Shown: one piece after another, positions 1-7,947 of the stretch
Position numbering within the stretch: the stretch's first letter is position 1
Layout of the letters: every line of letters begins with the position of its first letter
Assembly: GCA_946494635.1 (NCBI GenBank)
Contig: CAMMCS010000089.1
Location: 1 to 7,947, forward strand
DNA length: 7,947 nt
Direction: 5' to 3'
DNA from: an uncultured Oscillibacter sp.
Lineage (GTDB): Bacteria > Bacillota > Clostridia > Oscillospirales > Oscillospiraceae
Notes under the pieces: generated by a model
Told to the model about the DNA's origin: nothing
What the model saw: the letters and a program-made list of their open reading frames with translations, nothing else
Databases searched by the model: none
Program-made: the position numbers and the translations under genes

Positions 1-1747
<1,747 letters not shown>

Positions 1748-1759
1748 GATGGTCCCTCC

Positions 1760-2737
1760 TTATTTCGCCAGCAGCTTGTGGGCCGCCGCGACAATGTCCG
1801 CGGGGTGGGGGAACATGGCGTCCTCCAGCGGCGGGGAGAAGGGAGAGACCACGTTGGCGGCTGCCACCCGGGCCACGGGGGCATCCAGGTCGTCAAAGAG
1901 CTCCTCCTGGATTTCGGCCGCGATCTCGGCGCCAATGCCACCGCGGCGGGCGCCCTCTTCCACCACCATCACGTTGCCGGTCTTCTGGACGGAGGCCTTG
2001 ATGGTCTCCCAATCCAGAGGCACCAGGCTCCGCAGATCCACAACCTCGGCGTCAATGCCCTGGGAAGCCAGCGTCTCGGCGGCCTCCAGGGAGAAATACA
2101 GCTGGCGGGACCAGGTGAGGATCGTCAGATCCTTGCCGGGCCGCTTGATATCCGCCTTGCCCAGGGGGATCATGTACTCCCCGTCAGGAATCTCTTCCTT
2201 CTTGGCGTAGAGGAGCTTGTGCTCCAGGAACACCACCGGGTCGTCGCTGCGGATAGCGGACTTCAGCATACCCTTGGCGTCCGCAGCCGTGGCGGGGGCC
2301 ACCACCTTCAGGCCAGGGATGTGGGTGAACAGCGCCTCCAGGCACTGGGAGTGCTGGCCGGCATTCCGGCGGCCGGCACCGATGGGTGCCCGGAACACGA
2401 TGGGCACCTTTACCTGTCCGCCGGTCATGTAGCGCATCTTGGCGGCCTGGTTCATCACCGGATCCAGGCAGACGGTGATGAAGTCGTCGTACATCCACTC
2501 TACCACAGGCCGCAGGCCCCGCATGGCCATGCCGACGGCCATGCCGGTGAAGCCGGACTCACTGATGGGCGTGTCGATAACCCGCAGGGGGCCGAACTCG
2601 TCCAGGAAGCCCTGGGTGATGGCAAACACGCTGCCCATCACCGCCATATCCTCGCCCAGGACCACCACGTTCTTGTCCCGGACCATCTCTTCATGCAGAC
2701 CCTCACGGATCGCCTTGCTGACAGTCAGTGTACTCAT
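1760..2737 (-). CDS. acoB: ThDP-dependent dehydrogenase E1 component, beta subunit
   Basis: This is the beta subunit of the alpha2beta2 E1 decarboxylase, which together with the alpha subunit binds thiamine diphosphate and acylates the E2 lipoyl arm. The 325-residue product carries family landmarks: VVVLGED (24-30), RVIDTPISESGF (52-63) with the conserved ThDP-activating Glu60, the RPVVEWMYDDF segment (76-86), and GQHSQ (127-131) with the active-site His129. The C-terminal transketolase domain includes VVDLRSLVPLDW. I chose the ATG at 2737 because it forms an ATGA overlap with the E1-alpha stop, has a GAGGAG site 11 nt upstream and matches usual family starts. An in-frame GTG at 2749 would leave almost no ribosome-site spacing. 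Length is typical of acetoin and pyruvate E1-beta proteins. The acetoin assignment rests on context more than on this subunit. Confidence 0.93.
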   Translation of the reverse strand: MSTLTVSKAIREGLHEEMVRDKNVVVLGEDMAVMGSVFAITQGFLDEFGPLRVIDTPISESGFTGMAVGMAMRGLRPVVEWMYDDFITVCLDPVMNQAAKMRYMTGGQVKVPIVFRAPIGAGRRNAGQHSQCLEALFTHIPGLKVVAPATAADAKGMLKSAIRSDDPVVFLEHKLLYAKKEEIPDGEYMIPLGKADIKRPGKDLTILTWSRQLYFSLEAAETLASQGIDAEVVDLRSLVPLDWETIKASVQKTGNVMVVEEGARRGGIGAEIAAEIQEELFDDLDAPVARVAAANVVSPFSPPLEDAMFPHPADIVAAAHKLLAK

Positions 2738-3723
2738 CTTGCCACACACTCCTCATTATCTTCGCAATATACGTCGGTAAAGGCCTCGCTGACATCGGGA
2801 TAGGGAGAGCTGTCCGCAAACTCATAGGCAGCCTCGATCTCGTCGGCCTTCTCCTTGTCAATGGCGTCCAGCTCCGCCTCAGTCGCGACACCGTCCTCCA
2901 GCAGCTTCTTGCGGAAGTTTGCGATGGGGTCGTGTTCGTGGGCCTCTTCCAGATACTCCTTGGGGCGATAGGCTGCCGGGTCGCCGCAGTAGTGGCCCTG
3001 CCAGCGATAGACAATGTTCTCCACCAGATAGGGGCCCTTGCCGGCGCGGGCGTGGGCAACAGCCTTCTTTACCGCCTCGTACACTGCCAGCACGTCGCAG
3101 CCGTCCACCGTGACGCCGGGGATGTCATAGGCCTTGGCGCGGACGGCGATGGTATCGGTATTTGTGACCCGGTGGATCTCCGTAGAGACGCCATAGTGGT
3201 TGTTCTCGCACAGGTACACCACCGGCAGATGCCAGGCAGCGGCCATGTTGATGGACTCGTGGAAAGTGCCCTGGTTGGAGGCGCCGTCGCCGAAGAAGCA
3301 CAGCGTGACCTCATCGGTGCCCATAATCTTGGACGCCATGGCAGAGCCGGTGGCGATGGGGATACCAGCGCCCACGATGCCGTTGGCGCCCAGGATGCCC
3401 AGGCCCACGTCGGCAGCGTGCATGGAGCCGCCCTTACCGCGGCAGTAGCCGGTGGACTTGCCGAACAGCTCCGCCATCATCTTCTTGCTGTCAGCGCCCT
3501 TTCCCAGCAGGTGGCCGTGGCCCCGGTGGGTAGAGGTGATATAGTCCGTGGGACGCAGGGCGGCATTGGAGCCCACCACGCTGGCCTCCTGACCAATGCA
3601 CAGATGGATGTTTCCGGCCAGCATGCCCTTTGTGAAGCAGTCGGCCGCCTTCTCCTCAAACCGACGTACCCGGACCATGCCTCCGTACAGCTTCAGGAGG
3701 AAATCTTTTTCGTACTTTGCCAC
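2734..3723 (-). CDS. acoA: ThDP-dependent dehydrogenase E1 component, alpha subunit (acetoin dehydrogenase-like)
   Basis: This is the alpha subunit of the heterotetrameric E1, which holds the diphosphate-Mg2+ part of thiamine diphosphate. The 329-residue product shows RGHGH (67-71), the ThDP motif starting GDG (145-147) and closing at NN (174-175), and the phosphorylation-loop-like segment YRWQGHYCGDP (239-249). The GHYxGD form resembles acetoin dehydrogenase AcoA more than the GHSxSD form of pyruvate or branched-chain enzymes. That is a recollection of family patterns and needs a phylogeny. The start is GTG at 3723. An in-frame TGA lies two codons upstream and the next Met is residue 16, inside the conserved N-terminal helix, so GTG is the only reasonable start. 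An AAAGG element lies about 12 nt upstream, a weak site compared with those of its neighbours. The gene begins 33 nt after the permease stop and overlaps the E1-beta start by 4 nt. Confidence 0.93.
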   Translation of the reverse strand: MAKYEKDFLLKLYGGMVRVRRFEEKAADCFTKGMLAGNIHLCIGQEASVVGSNAALRPTDYITSTHRGHGHLLGKGADSKKMMAELFGKSTGYCRGKGGSMHAADVGLGILGANGIVGAGIPIATGSAMASKIMGTDEVTLCFFGDGASNQGTFHESINMAAAWHLPVVYLCENNHYGVSTEIHRVTNTDTIAVRAKAYDIPGVTVDGCDVLAVYEAVKKAVAHARAGKGPYLVENIVYRWQGHYCGDPAAYRPKEYLEEAHEHDPIANFRKKLLEDGVATEAELDAIDKEKADEIEAAYEFADSSPYPDVSEAFTDVYCEDNEECVAR

Positions 3724-3756
3724 GATTCAACACAACCTTTCTTCGTGTACGCTTTA

Positions 3757-5073
3757 TCAGTGCGCAATGGAATAATAGATAATCGCCGGAACCAGGGACA
3801 GCAGGGGCAGGATCACGGTCTCCACCGCCACATGCCAGTAGCCCTTTCTGTAGGACACGCCGGACAGCGCGAAGAGCATGACCACGGTGCCGTTCCAGGG
3901 CAGGGTGTCCAGACCGCCGCAGGCGATGGACGCCACCCGGTGAATGATCTCAGGAGAATATCCCCAGGAGACAAAGGTCTCGCCGAAGAGGTTCAGGGCA
4001 ATGGTCAGACCGCCGGAAGCGGAACCCGTGATGCCGGCAATGATGGTGGTGATGGCAGCGACCTTCACCAGGCCCGGCAGGGGCAGGTTGATGATGTTCT
4101 CCTGCACCAGGGCAAATACCTCGGTATTGGAGACCACCTGGCCAACGCCCACCACGGAAGCGATGATGATGCAGGGGAAGATGCCGTTGTTGAAGCCCTC
4201 GGAGAGGATGTCGCCAAAGCCCTTCACGCCGCCCAGAGCCTTGCAGAAGAAAATCAGGGACAGGACGCAGCCGGCGGCCAGGCCGTACATCAGCTCCACA
4301 TCAAAGCCGTTGATCAGAACGAAGGTAACCACCAGGGGGATCAGGGAGATGACGAAGTTGGGGGCGCGGCTCTCCAGCTCCTTCTCATCCAGGATGCCGC
4401 CGCTGACCTGATAGAGCTCGATAGCGGCTTCCGGATCATTGCGGCCCTTCTTGGCCTGCCAGTACAGATACCCAACGCCGACGATCAGCATGAACAGGGT
4501 CGCCAGAACGCCCTCCACAGGAGCTGCGGTCAGGCTGGTGCCGAGGATCTGAGAGGGGATGATGTTCTGCATCTGCAGGCTGCCGGGCATCTGGCCCATG
4601 GCAAAGGTCGCGATGGCCAGGCCGGTGATGCCGGGGAATAAGTACCAGGGGATGCCCGCCTTGGGGAACAGGATCTTGGCAAAGGGCAGCAGAACGAAGA
4701 TCATCACGGTGACCTGAATGCCGCCGTACACCAGCAGGCCGCCCACCAGCACATAAATCAGCAGGGTCCACTGGGCACCGGCTTTGTTGATCAGCGTGCT
4801 GCTGATCCGCCAGGTAGCGCCGCTCTTGTCATACAGAGCACCCAGCAGTGCGCCCAGAGCGAAGATGATCAGCCAGTTGCCGACGAAGTCCTTCATGCCG
4901 ATCAGGTAGGAGCCCTCCGCCCCAACCATCTCGGCAGCCACATCCAGGCCGCCGGTCAGTGCCACAATGGACGCTGCAAGAACGGATGCCAGGAACATGC
5001 TGATCTTCCGGTATGCCGCGAAGATCAAGACGCCAAACGCCAGGAGGATGCCAATTACGCTAACAATAATCAT
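3757..5073 (-). CDS. GntP-family permease (organic acid/sugar acid or 3-hydroxybutyrate permease-like), substrate unknown
   Basis: This is a very hydrophobic 438-residue integral membrane protein with about 11-12 predicted membrane segments, starting at residue 2 without a signal peptide. Length and pattern fit the GntP family of H+ symporters, which move gluconate and related sugar acids. Clostridial members are often labelled D-beta-hydroxybutyrate permease. Supporting landmarks are a GSASGG loop (350-355) followed by a long helix, and CGGLDTLPWNG (385-395), close to the family pattern DTLPHNG but with Trp at the His position (392). A hydrophilic cytoplasmic-type loop spans about 206-238. 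The ATG has AAAGGA 9 nt upstream, and the gene ends with tandem stops TGA TAA. It is the first gene of the operon, so it probably imports the substrate, or a precursor, of the dehydrogenase complex. The transported molecule cannot be determined here. Confidence 0.85.
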   Translation of the reverse strand: MIIVSVIGILLAFGVLIFAAYRKISMFLASVLAASIVALTGGLDVAAEMVGAEGSYLIGMKDFVGNWLIIFALGALLGALYDKSGATWRISSTLINKAGAQWTLLIYVLVGGLLVYGGIQVTVMIFVLLPFAKILFPKAGIPWYLFPGITGLAIATFAMGQMPGSLQMQNIIPSQILGTSLTAAPVEGVLATLFMLIVGVGYLYWQAKKGRNDPEAAIELYQVSGGILDEKELESRAPNFVISLIPLVVTFVLINGFDVELMYGLAAGCVLSLIFFCKALGGVKGFGDILSEGFNNGIFPCIIIASVVGVGQVVSNTEVFALVQENIINLPLPGLVKVAAITTIIAGITGSASGGLTIALNLFGETFVSWGYSPEIIHRVASIACGGLDTLPWNGTVVMLFALSGVSYRKGYWHVAVETVILPLLSLVPAIIYYSIAH

Positions 5074-5180
5074 TTGCCTCTGTCCTTTCTCTTCTTGTTT
5101 GTCGGGTCCTCTGCGGTCGGATTCTCTCCCCGGTTTTTGTTTATAGTGGCGGAAAACCCCCGGAGATCAAATCCGCGTCT

Positions 5181-5209
5181 ATTATATTTCGCCTAAAACA
5201 AGAAGTAAA
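5181..5209 (-). promoter_or_regulatory. Predicted sigma-70 promoter of the permease-dehydrogenase operon
   Basis: Read on the minus strand, TTTACT (5209-5204) and a perfect TATAAT (5186-5181) are separated by 17 nt. Transcription would start near 5174, giving a leader of about 100 nt before the permease ATG. The -35 box matches consensus at four of six bases, which suits a promoter that needs an activator. A 5-bp dyad (GCGGA at 5149-5153, TCCGC at 5172-5176) falls in the early leader. I see no terminator or known riboswitch there. Confidence 0.6.
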
Positions 5210-5229
5210 ATTTTCTTTTTTTATGGAAA

Positions 5230-5246
5230 GATAAAAAGGTATTATC
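5230..5246. promoter_or_regulatory. Candidate LysR-type regulator binding site (T-N11-A dyad)
   Basis: GATAA-N7-TTATC is an inverted repeat with the T-N11-A arrangement (T5232, A5244) typical of LysR-type recognition sites. Its centre is about 64 nt upstream of the predicted start of the minus-strand operon, the usual position of the high-affinity site from which LysR proteins activate. It also lies upstream of the predicted lysR promoter. Assignment to the adjacent regulator is an inference. Confidence 0.45.
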
Positions 5247-5259
5247 CTCTTGTGCAAAA

Positions 5260-5273
5260 AGATTTGCAAATCT
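5260..5273. promoter_or_regulatory. Perfect 14-bp palindrome overlapping the lysR -35 region
   Basis: AGATTTGCAAATCT is a perfect palindrome. An overlapping second dyad, TGCAAA-N4-TTTGCA, spans 5253-5268. Both cover the -35 hexamer of the predicted lysR promoter, so a bound protein could block lysR transcription, as in LysR autorepression. It lacks the T-N11-A spacing, so a different protein could be the ligand. Confidence 0.35.
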
Positions 5274-5292
5274 CCTGCGCTTCCATTAGAAT
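5264..5292 (+). promoter_or_regulatory. Predicted promoter of the LysR-type regulator gene
   Basis: TTGCAA (5264-5269) and TAGAAT (5287-5292) are separated by 17 nt. The -35 matches consensus at four of six bases and the -10 at five of six. The start would be near 5299, giving a leader of about 57 nt. The gap between this -35 box and the divergent operon's -35 box is about 54 nt, short enough for one bound regulator to affect both. Confidence 0.45.
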
Positions 5293-5355
5293 ATAGCGTA
5301 CTATCATTTTTTTGCTTCCCGTCAATCCAGAATACAGTACAAAGGAGGAGATCAA

Positions 5356-6288
5356 ATGCTGGATCTGAAACGGATGCAATATCTGGAAGCCGTCTATCTC
5401 TACAAGAATTTCACAAAGGCCAGTGAAATGCTCCATGTCTCGCAGCCGGCAATTTCCAACGCCATCAACGCCCTGGAGTCGGAGCTGAAAATCAAGCTGA
5501 TGGTCCGCAACTCCAAAAATGTCACCTTTACCTATGAGGGAGAACAGGTGATGGGGCGCATCACCAAAATTCTGGAGCTGTTCCGGGAGACGGAATCCGT
5601 GATCCGGGACCTGTCAGAATCCGCAGAGCAGCGGCTGCGGCTGGGCATCTCCTACGCCATGACGCAGCAAATCATCCCTGTGGTCTTTTCCTCCTTCCTG
5701 CAGATCCATCCCAATGTACAGATCACCTGGAACGAGGGCTCTATGAACGAGCATCTTGACCTCCTCCGCAACGACGCGCTGGATCTGGTGTACAACGGCC
5801 TTCCCACCGGCCTGGCGGCAGAGGGGCTGCGGCTGATCCCCGTCAGCGTTGCGGAGGTCCACGCAGTCATTCATCCCAGCCATCCGCTGGCCCGGTTGGA
5901 GCGGATCCCCCTGCAGGCCCTCTGCAGCGAATCCCTGGTGATGATGGACACCCAGTCCCGGGTCTATGAGCTGATGAGCGAGGAATTCAAAAAGAACAAG
6001 CTGGCCCCCCGCATTGTCTTCAATTACAAGCAGATCGCCTGTATGGCGGATATGGTGCGGAGCAGCCGGTTTGTGGGGATCCTCAGCGTGGGGCGGGGCG
6101 AGCAGCCCATCGGCTGCGAGGGGCTGGTCCTGCGGCCCCTGTGGACGCCCATCACCTTTGACGTGGGATTCTTCATGAAAGACAGCCGCTATCTGCCCAA
6201 AATCGGGCAGGAGCTGGTTCAGTACATCCTGAATAATGCCCGACTCAAAAACGCCGGCGCGTCCGCCTCCCTTTCCCAAGATGAATGA
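5356..6288 (+). CDS. LysR-type transcriptional regulator, divergent from the dehydrogenase operon
   Basis: This 310-residue protein has standard LysR length and order. An N-terminal winged helix-turn-helix (about 1-65) has its recognition region at NFTKASEMLHVSQPAISNAI (18-37). A linker helix (about 66-92) follows, then the periplasmic-binding-like effector domain (about 93-295) starting at RLRLGIS. The ATG has a near-perfect site, AAGGAGG, 8 nt upstream. Divergent placement next to a catabolic operon is the classical LysR arrangement, and the intergenic dyads support local control. The likely role is to sense the operon substrate or an intermediate and activate transcription. This differs from well-studied aco operons, which use the sigma-54-dependent activator AcoR. 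The effector is unknown. The C-terminal tail after about residue 298 is Ala/Ser-rich and probably disordered. Confidence 0.93.
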   Translation: MLDLKRMQYLEAVYLYKNFTKASEMLHVSQPAISNAINALESELKIKLMVRNSKNVTFTYEGEQVMGRITKILELFRETESVIRDLSESAEQRLRLGISYAMTQQIIPVVFSSFLQIHPNVQITWNEGSMNEHLDLLRNDALDLVYNGLPTGLAAEGLRLIPVSVAEVHAVIHPSHPLARLERIPLQALCSESLVMMDTQSRVYELMSEEFKKNKLAPRIVFNYKQIACMADMVRSSRFVGILSVGRGEQPIGCEGLVLRPLWTPITFDVGFFMKDSRYLPKIGQELVQYILNNARLKNAGASASLSQDE

Positions 6289-6369
6289 CCTGTACTGCCG
6301 CCGGCTCCGCGCGAAAAATTTCCAGAAATTCAATCACAAAATATTATTGTCACATAACCGCCCTGAATG

Positions 6370-6399
6370 TTGTTATAAAATAAACAAGATCGTTATTAT
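6370..6399 (+). promoter_or_regulatory. Possible promoter upstream of the metallo-hydrolase gene
   Basis: TTGTTA (6370-6375) and TATTAT (6394-6399) are spaced by 18 nt in an AT-rich pocket between GC-rich genes. A second -35-like box, TTGTCA, lies at 6347-6352 and a TATAAA at 6374-6379. No clear terminator separates lysR from the next gene, so readthrough from lysR is also possible. Confidence 0.3.
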
Positions 6400-6524
6400 T
6401 TAAACAGGCCGCTTTGGCGGAATTGCACAGCGAGTTTTGCCTTTTTCCCGCTGTCCGGCAGACAGAGTCGTTTGCTTCTTTCCGCCTGCAGCCGCCGACA
6501 AACGGTCTCAGAGGAGCGTATCCT

Positions 6525-7280
6525 GTGTCTGATGAAATCCAAGTAACATTGGTGGCCAACGCCGGTATTCTGCTGTCTTTCCGGGGCAGAAAGCTTTTGA
6601 TTGACGGCCTCTTCCGGGCCGAGGACACGCCGTTCAGCTGTATTCCCGCCAAAACGCTGGAAAAGCTCCTGAACGGGTATCCTCCCTATGACGACATTGA
6701 CTACCTTCTTTTCACCCACTACCATCCCGACCACTTCTCTCCGGAGATCACCCGCTCCTATCTGGAGCGGCGCGGCGCAAAGGGTGTCCTCCTCCCCCCC
6801 GGGCATGGCGCGGATTTGCTCCGTCTGCAAGAAGAATTGGAGGCGCTGCAGATTCCCTGTCTCATCGCAGAGACCTCCGGTGTCTCCGAGGCCCGTCCGG
6901 CAGCGGATCTGCAGATCCGCACGCTTCCAACGGGACACTTGGACCCCAAGTTTCAGGACGTGCCCCATGTCGCGCTTTTGCTGACACTTGGTGAAAAGCG
7001 CCTGCTTGTGACCGGAGACGCAGACTACATCCACGAGACCTTTCCAGCGCTTCCTCCGCTGCGGGCCGTCTTCCTCAATCCGCTGTTTTTCCACGCCTGC
7101 AGCACCGGCACCTTCTTTCGCGGCTCCTTTCAAACAGATGCCTTCTGCGTCTATCACGTTCCCTTTCCGGAGGATGATGTCTTCCACCTGCAGAGCATGC
7201 TGGAGCGGGACCGGCAGCAGGCGCAGCGGAGCCGCCCTGTATTTGTTCTGAATCAGCCGGATCAGCAAATTCTTCTCTAG
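6525..7280 (+). CDS. Metallo-beta-lactamase-fold hydrolase, substrate unknown
   Basis: This 251-residue protein has the metallo-beta-lactamase fold, resembling UlaG-like and Zn-dependent hydrolases. The N-terminal strands VTLVANAGILLSF and KLLIDG are followed by the metal-binding motif THYHPDH (His65, His67, Asp69, His70). TGH (His138) and VTGD (Asp165) supply further likely ligands, and YHVPF near the C-terminus carries a possible last ligand (His211). The motif set points to a two-metal site and an active enzyme. I chose GTG at 6525 because AGAGGAG lies 8 nt upstream and the product then begins right at the first fold strand. The frame is open back to an ATG at 6414, but that 37-residue extension lacks a ribosome site and family similarity. 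It follows lysR on the same strand with a 236-nt gap. A functional link to the operon is possible but unproven. No signal peptide is seen, so it is probably cytoplasmic. Confidence 0.82.
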   Translation: MSDEIQVTLVANAGILLSFRGRKLLIDGLFRAEDTPFSCIPAKTLEKLLNGYPPYDDIDYLLFTHYHPDHFSPEITRSYLERRGAKGVLLPPGHGADLLRLQEELEALQIPCLIAETSGVSEARPAADLQIRTLPTGHLDPKFQDVPHVALLLTLGEKRLLVTGDADYIHETFPALPPLRAVFLNPLFFHACSTGTFFRGSFQTDAFCVYHVPFPEDDVFHLQSMLERDRQQAQRSRPVFVLNQPDQQILL

Positions 7281-7404
7281 CCCCGGGACCCCTGGCGATT
7301 GTTCAGGAAATCTCCTCATGGCCTCCAAAAAAGGCCGGCAAAATGGCAGGTTCAGCATCAAAGCTTCTGCAATGGAGGCGTTTCCTGTACCAGCCGCGAA
7401 AAGA

Positions 7405-7439
7405 GCCCGGGGTGAGCAGGGGCATCTCAGGGCCTTTTT
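7405..7439 (+). terminator. Weak candidate terminator after the metallo-hydrolase gene
   Basis: GCCC and TGAG (7405-7408, 7413-7416) can pair with CTCA and GGGC (7426-7433) across a 4-nt bulge, followed by CTTTTT. The bulge makes the hairpin uncertain, and the downstream hairpin at 7571 is much better. Confidence 0.25.
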
Positions 7440-7570
7440 GCAATCAAGCCCATGCACCAGGTAAATTCCCGAAGCGGGGCCCCAACGGCGTCTGTTCTCT
7501 TTGTCGGCGATCCTGGCGCGCCGCTTTTCAGCAGCTGTGCCCCTTGGACGCAGCTGCATTAAAAAAGCAA

Positions 7571-7607
7571 ACGGAGCGGGTGCTTCCGCACCTGCTCCGT
7601 TAATTTT
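7571..7607 (+). terminator. Rho-independent terminator for the plus-strand lysR/metallo-hydrolase genes, possibly bidirectional
   Basis: A 13-bp stem (7571-7583 with 7588-7600) closes on a TTCC tetraloop. The only non-Watson-Crick pair is a G-U in plus-strand RNA, which becomes a C-A mismatch on the minus strand. The plus side is followed by TAATTTT and the minus side by TTGCTTTTTT. It therefore ends transcripts from the left best and may also stop readthrough from the right. Confidence 0.75.
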
Positions 7608-7794
7608 CTGAATCAGCTGTCAGCGTCCCATTGAAAACTACAGCTTGTCCCACTATTTTAGAGGCCCCCCACAGCCCCCTCCCCCCTTCTTGGAAAATCC
7701 GAAAAGGGGCCGGGTTCCTCAAAGAGGAAGAGAGATTTTTTCCGAATTGTTTACGAAACCGGCTTGAATACTCGTATCTTTTGTTTCAGGGCGC

Positions 7795-7832
7795 AAAAAA
7801 GGGCCCAAGGTAACGCAAATTACCTTGGGCCC
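7795..7832 (-). terminator. Rho-independent terminator for the minus-strand gene at the right edge
   Basis: A perfect 13-bp inverted repeat, GGGCCCAAGGTAA (7801-7813) and its complement (7820-7832), has a 6-nt loop. On the minus strand it is followed directly by six T residues (7800-7795). It lies about 60 nt beyond the stop of the right-edge gene. The plus side has no strong T run. Confidence 0.88.
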
Positions 7833-7893
7833 AATTTCAGCATCGGGTCAATATTCCAGGGAGGATCTGCCTAGGATAAAAGGCAGAGGCTCA

Positions 7894-7947
7894 TCAGCCG
7901 TTGCCCTTCACCATGGAGGCGATCTCCGCGGCGAAGTTCTCCTGCTT
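7894..7947 (-). CDS. C-terminus of an unidentified minus-strand protein
   Basis: The last 17 codons read KQENFAAEIASMVKGNG and end in tandem stops TGA TGA (7896-7891). The helix-like ending, the tandem stop and the strong minus-strand terminator about 60 nt downstream make this frame the likely coding one. The other two minus-strand frames fit less well: one stops at once and one reads through into the terminator side. Too little is visible to name a function. Confidence 0.6.
   Translation of the reverse strand, partial: KQENFAAEIASMVKGNG

Larger units (their letters stand above)
7281..7893. other. Non-coding stretch between convergent genes
   Basis: I see no convincing gene across these 613 bases. 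Frames open on the plus strand at 7343-7603 and 7631-7813 run through terminator hairpins and lack ribosome sites. A 48-codon plus-strand frame at 7318-7464 has an AGGAA upstream but a composition unlike a known small protein. The stretch holds hairpins annotated separately, a 7-bp dyad GCAGCTG/CAGCTGC (7531-7537, 7551-7557), a C-rich tract near 7665-7687, a weak hairpin followed by a T run (7715-7741), and a 6-bp dyad CTGCCT/AGGCAG just past the right-edge gene stop (7867-7886). It may contain decayed sequence. Confidence 0.6.

Noticed and set aside
2738..2749. GTG start at 2749 for E1-beta (four extra residues)
   Set aside because: The ribosome site would lie about one base from the start. 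The ATG at 2737 gives an ATGA overlap and a usable spacing.
2728..4641. 637-codon open frame on the plus strand
   Set aside because: It is antisense to the E1-alpha and permease genes. Its His/Gln/Asp/Gly-rich composition and lack of a ribosome site mark it as a shadow.
6414..6524. 37-residue N-terminal extension of the metallo-hydrolase from an ATG at 6414
   Set aside because: It has no ribosome site and no relation to the fold. The GTG at 6525 has AGAGGAG at good spacing.
7318..7464. 48-codon plus-strand frame with AGGAA upstream
   Set aside because: The ribosome site is weak, the product is basic and low-information, and the frame runs through the candidate terminator at 7405. I could not support it as a gene.
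6396..7559. 387-codon open frame on the minus strand
   Set aside because: It is antisense to the metallo-hydrolase gene and has no family features. The opposite frame carries complete metal-binding motifs.
7631..7813. 60-codon plus-strand frame
   Set aside because: It has no ribosome site, ends inside the minus-strand terminator hairpin and crosses a C-rich non-coding tract.

Overview
The window looks like a GC-rich member of the Clostridia, of the Oscillospiraceae type (Flavonifractor/Lawsonibacter-like). This is an inference from GC-rich coding with strong purine Shine-Dalgarno sites, an AT-rich promoter region, GTG starts and the gene families present. No rRNA or marker gene confirms it.

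Most of the window (1-5073) is one minus-strand operon. Read from right to left it encodes a GntP-family permease, E1-alpha, E1-beta, a lipoyl E2 acyltransferase, and the first 159 residues of a dihydrolipoyl dehydrogenase (E3) that carries its own N-terminal lipoyl domain and runs off the left edge. The genes are packed with gaps of 33 nt or less, and the two E1 genes overlap by 4 nt. The short E1 subunits, the E1-alpha motif GHYCGDP and the lipoyl-E3 resemble clostridial acetoin dehydrogenase systems (acoABCL). A related 2-oxoacid dehydrogenase is not excluded. Working model: the permease brings in a small organic substrate, the ThDP-dependent E1 cleaves or decarboxylates it, E2 passes the acyl group to CoA, and E3 reoxidises the lipoyl arm with NAD+.

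An AT-rich divergent region (5074-5355) separates this operon from a plus-strand LysR-type regulator (5356-6288). It holds a good minus-strand promoter (TTTACT-N17-TATAAT). A GATAA-N7-TTATC dyad with LysR T-N11-A geometry is centred about 64 nt upstream of the predicted transcription start, the classical position for a LysR activator site. A perfect 14-bp palindrome overlaps the -35 box of the predicted lysR promoter.

Downstream of lysR on the same strand is a metallo-beta-lactamase-fold hydrolase (6525-7280) with HYHPDH metal ligands. From 7281 to 7893 there is no convincing gene, only hairpins and terminators. One strong terminator serves the plus-strand genes (7571-7607) and one serves a minus-strand gene (7795-7832), whose last 17 codons lie at the right edge.

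The most striking feature is a 277-bp direct repeat, about 95% identical, that encodes the lipoyl domains of E2 and E3. It begins exactly at both start codons, which suggests recent duplication or ongoing gene conversion.
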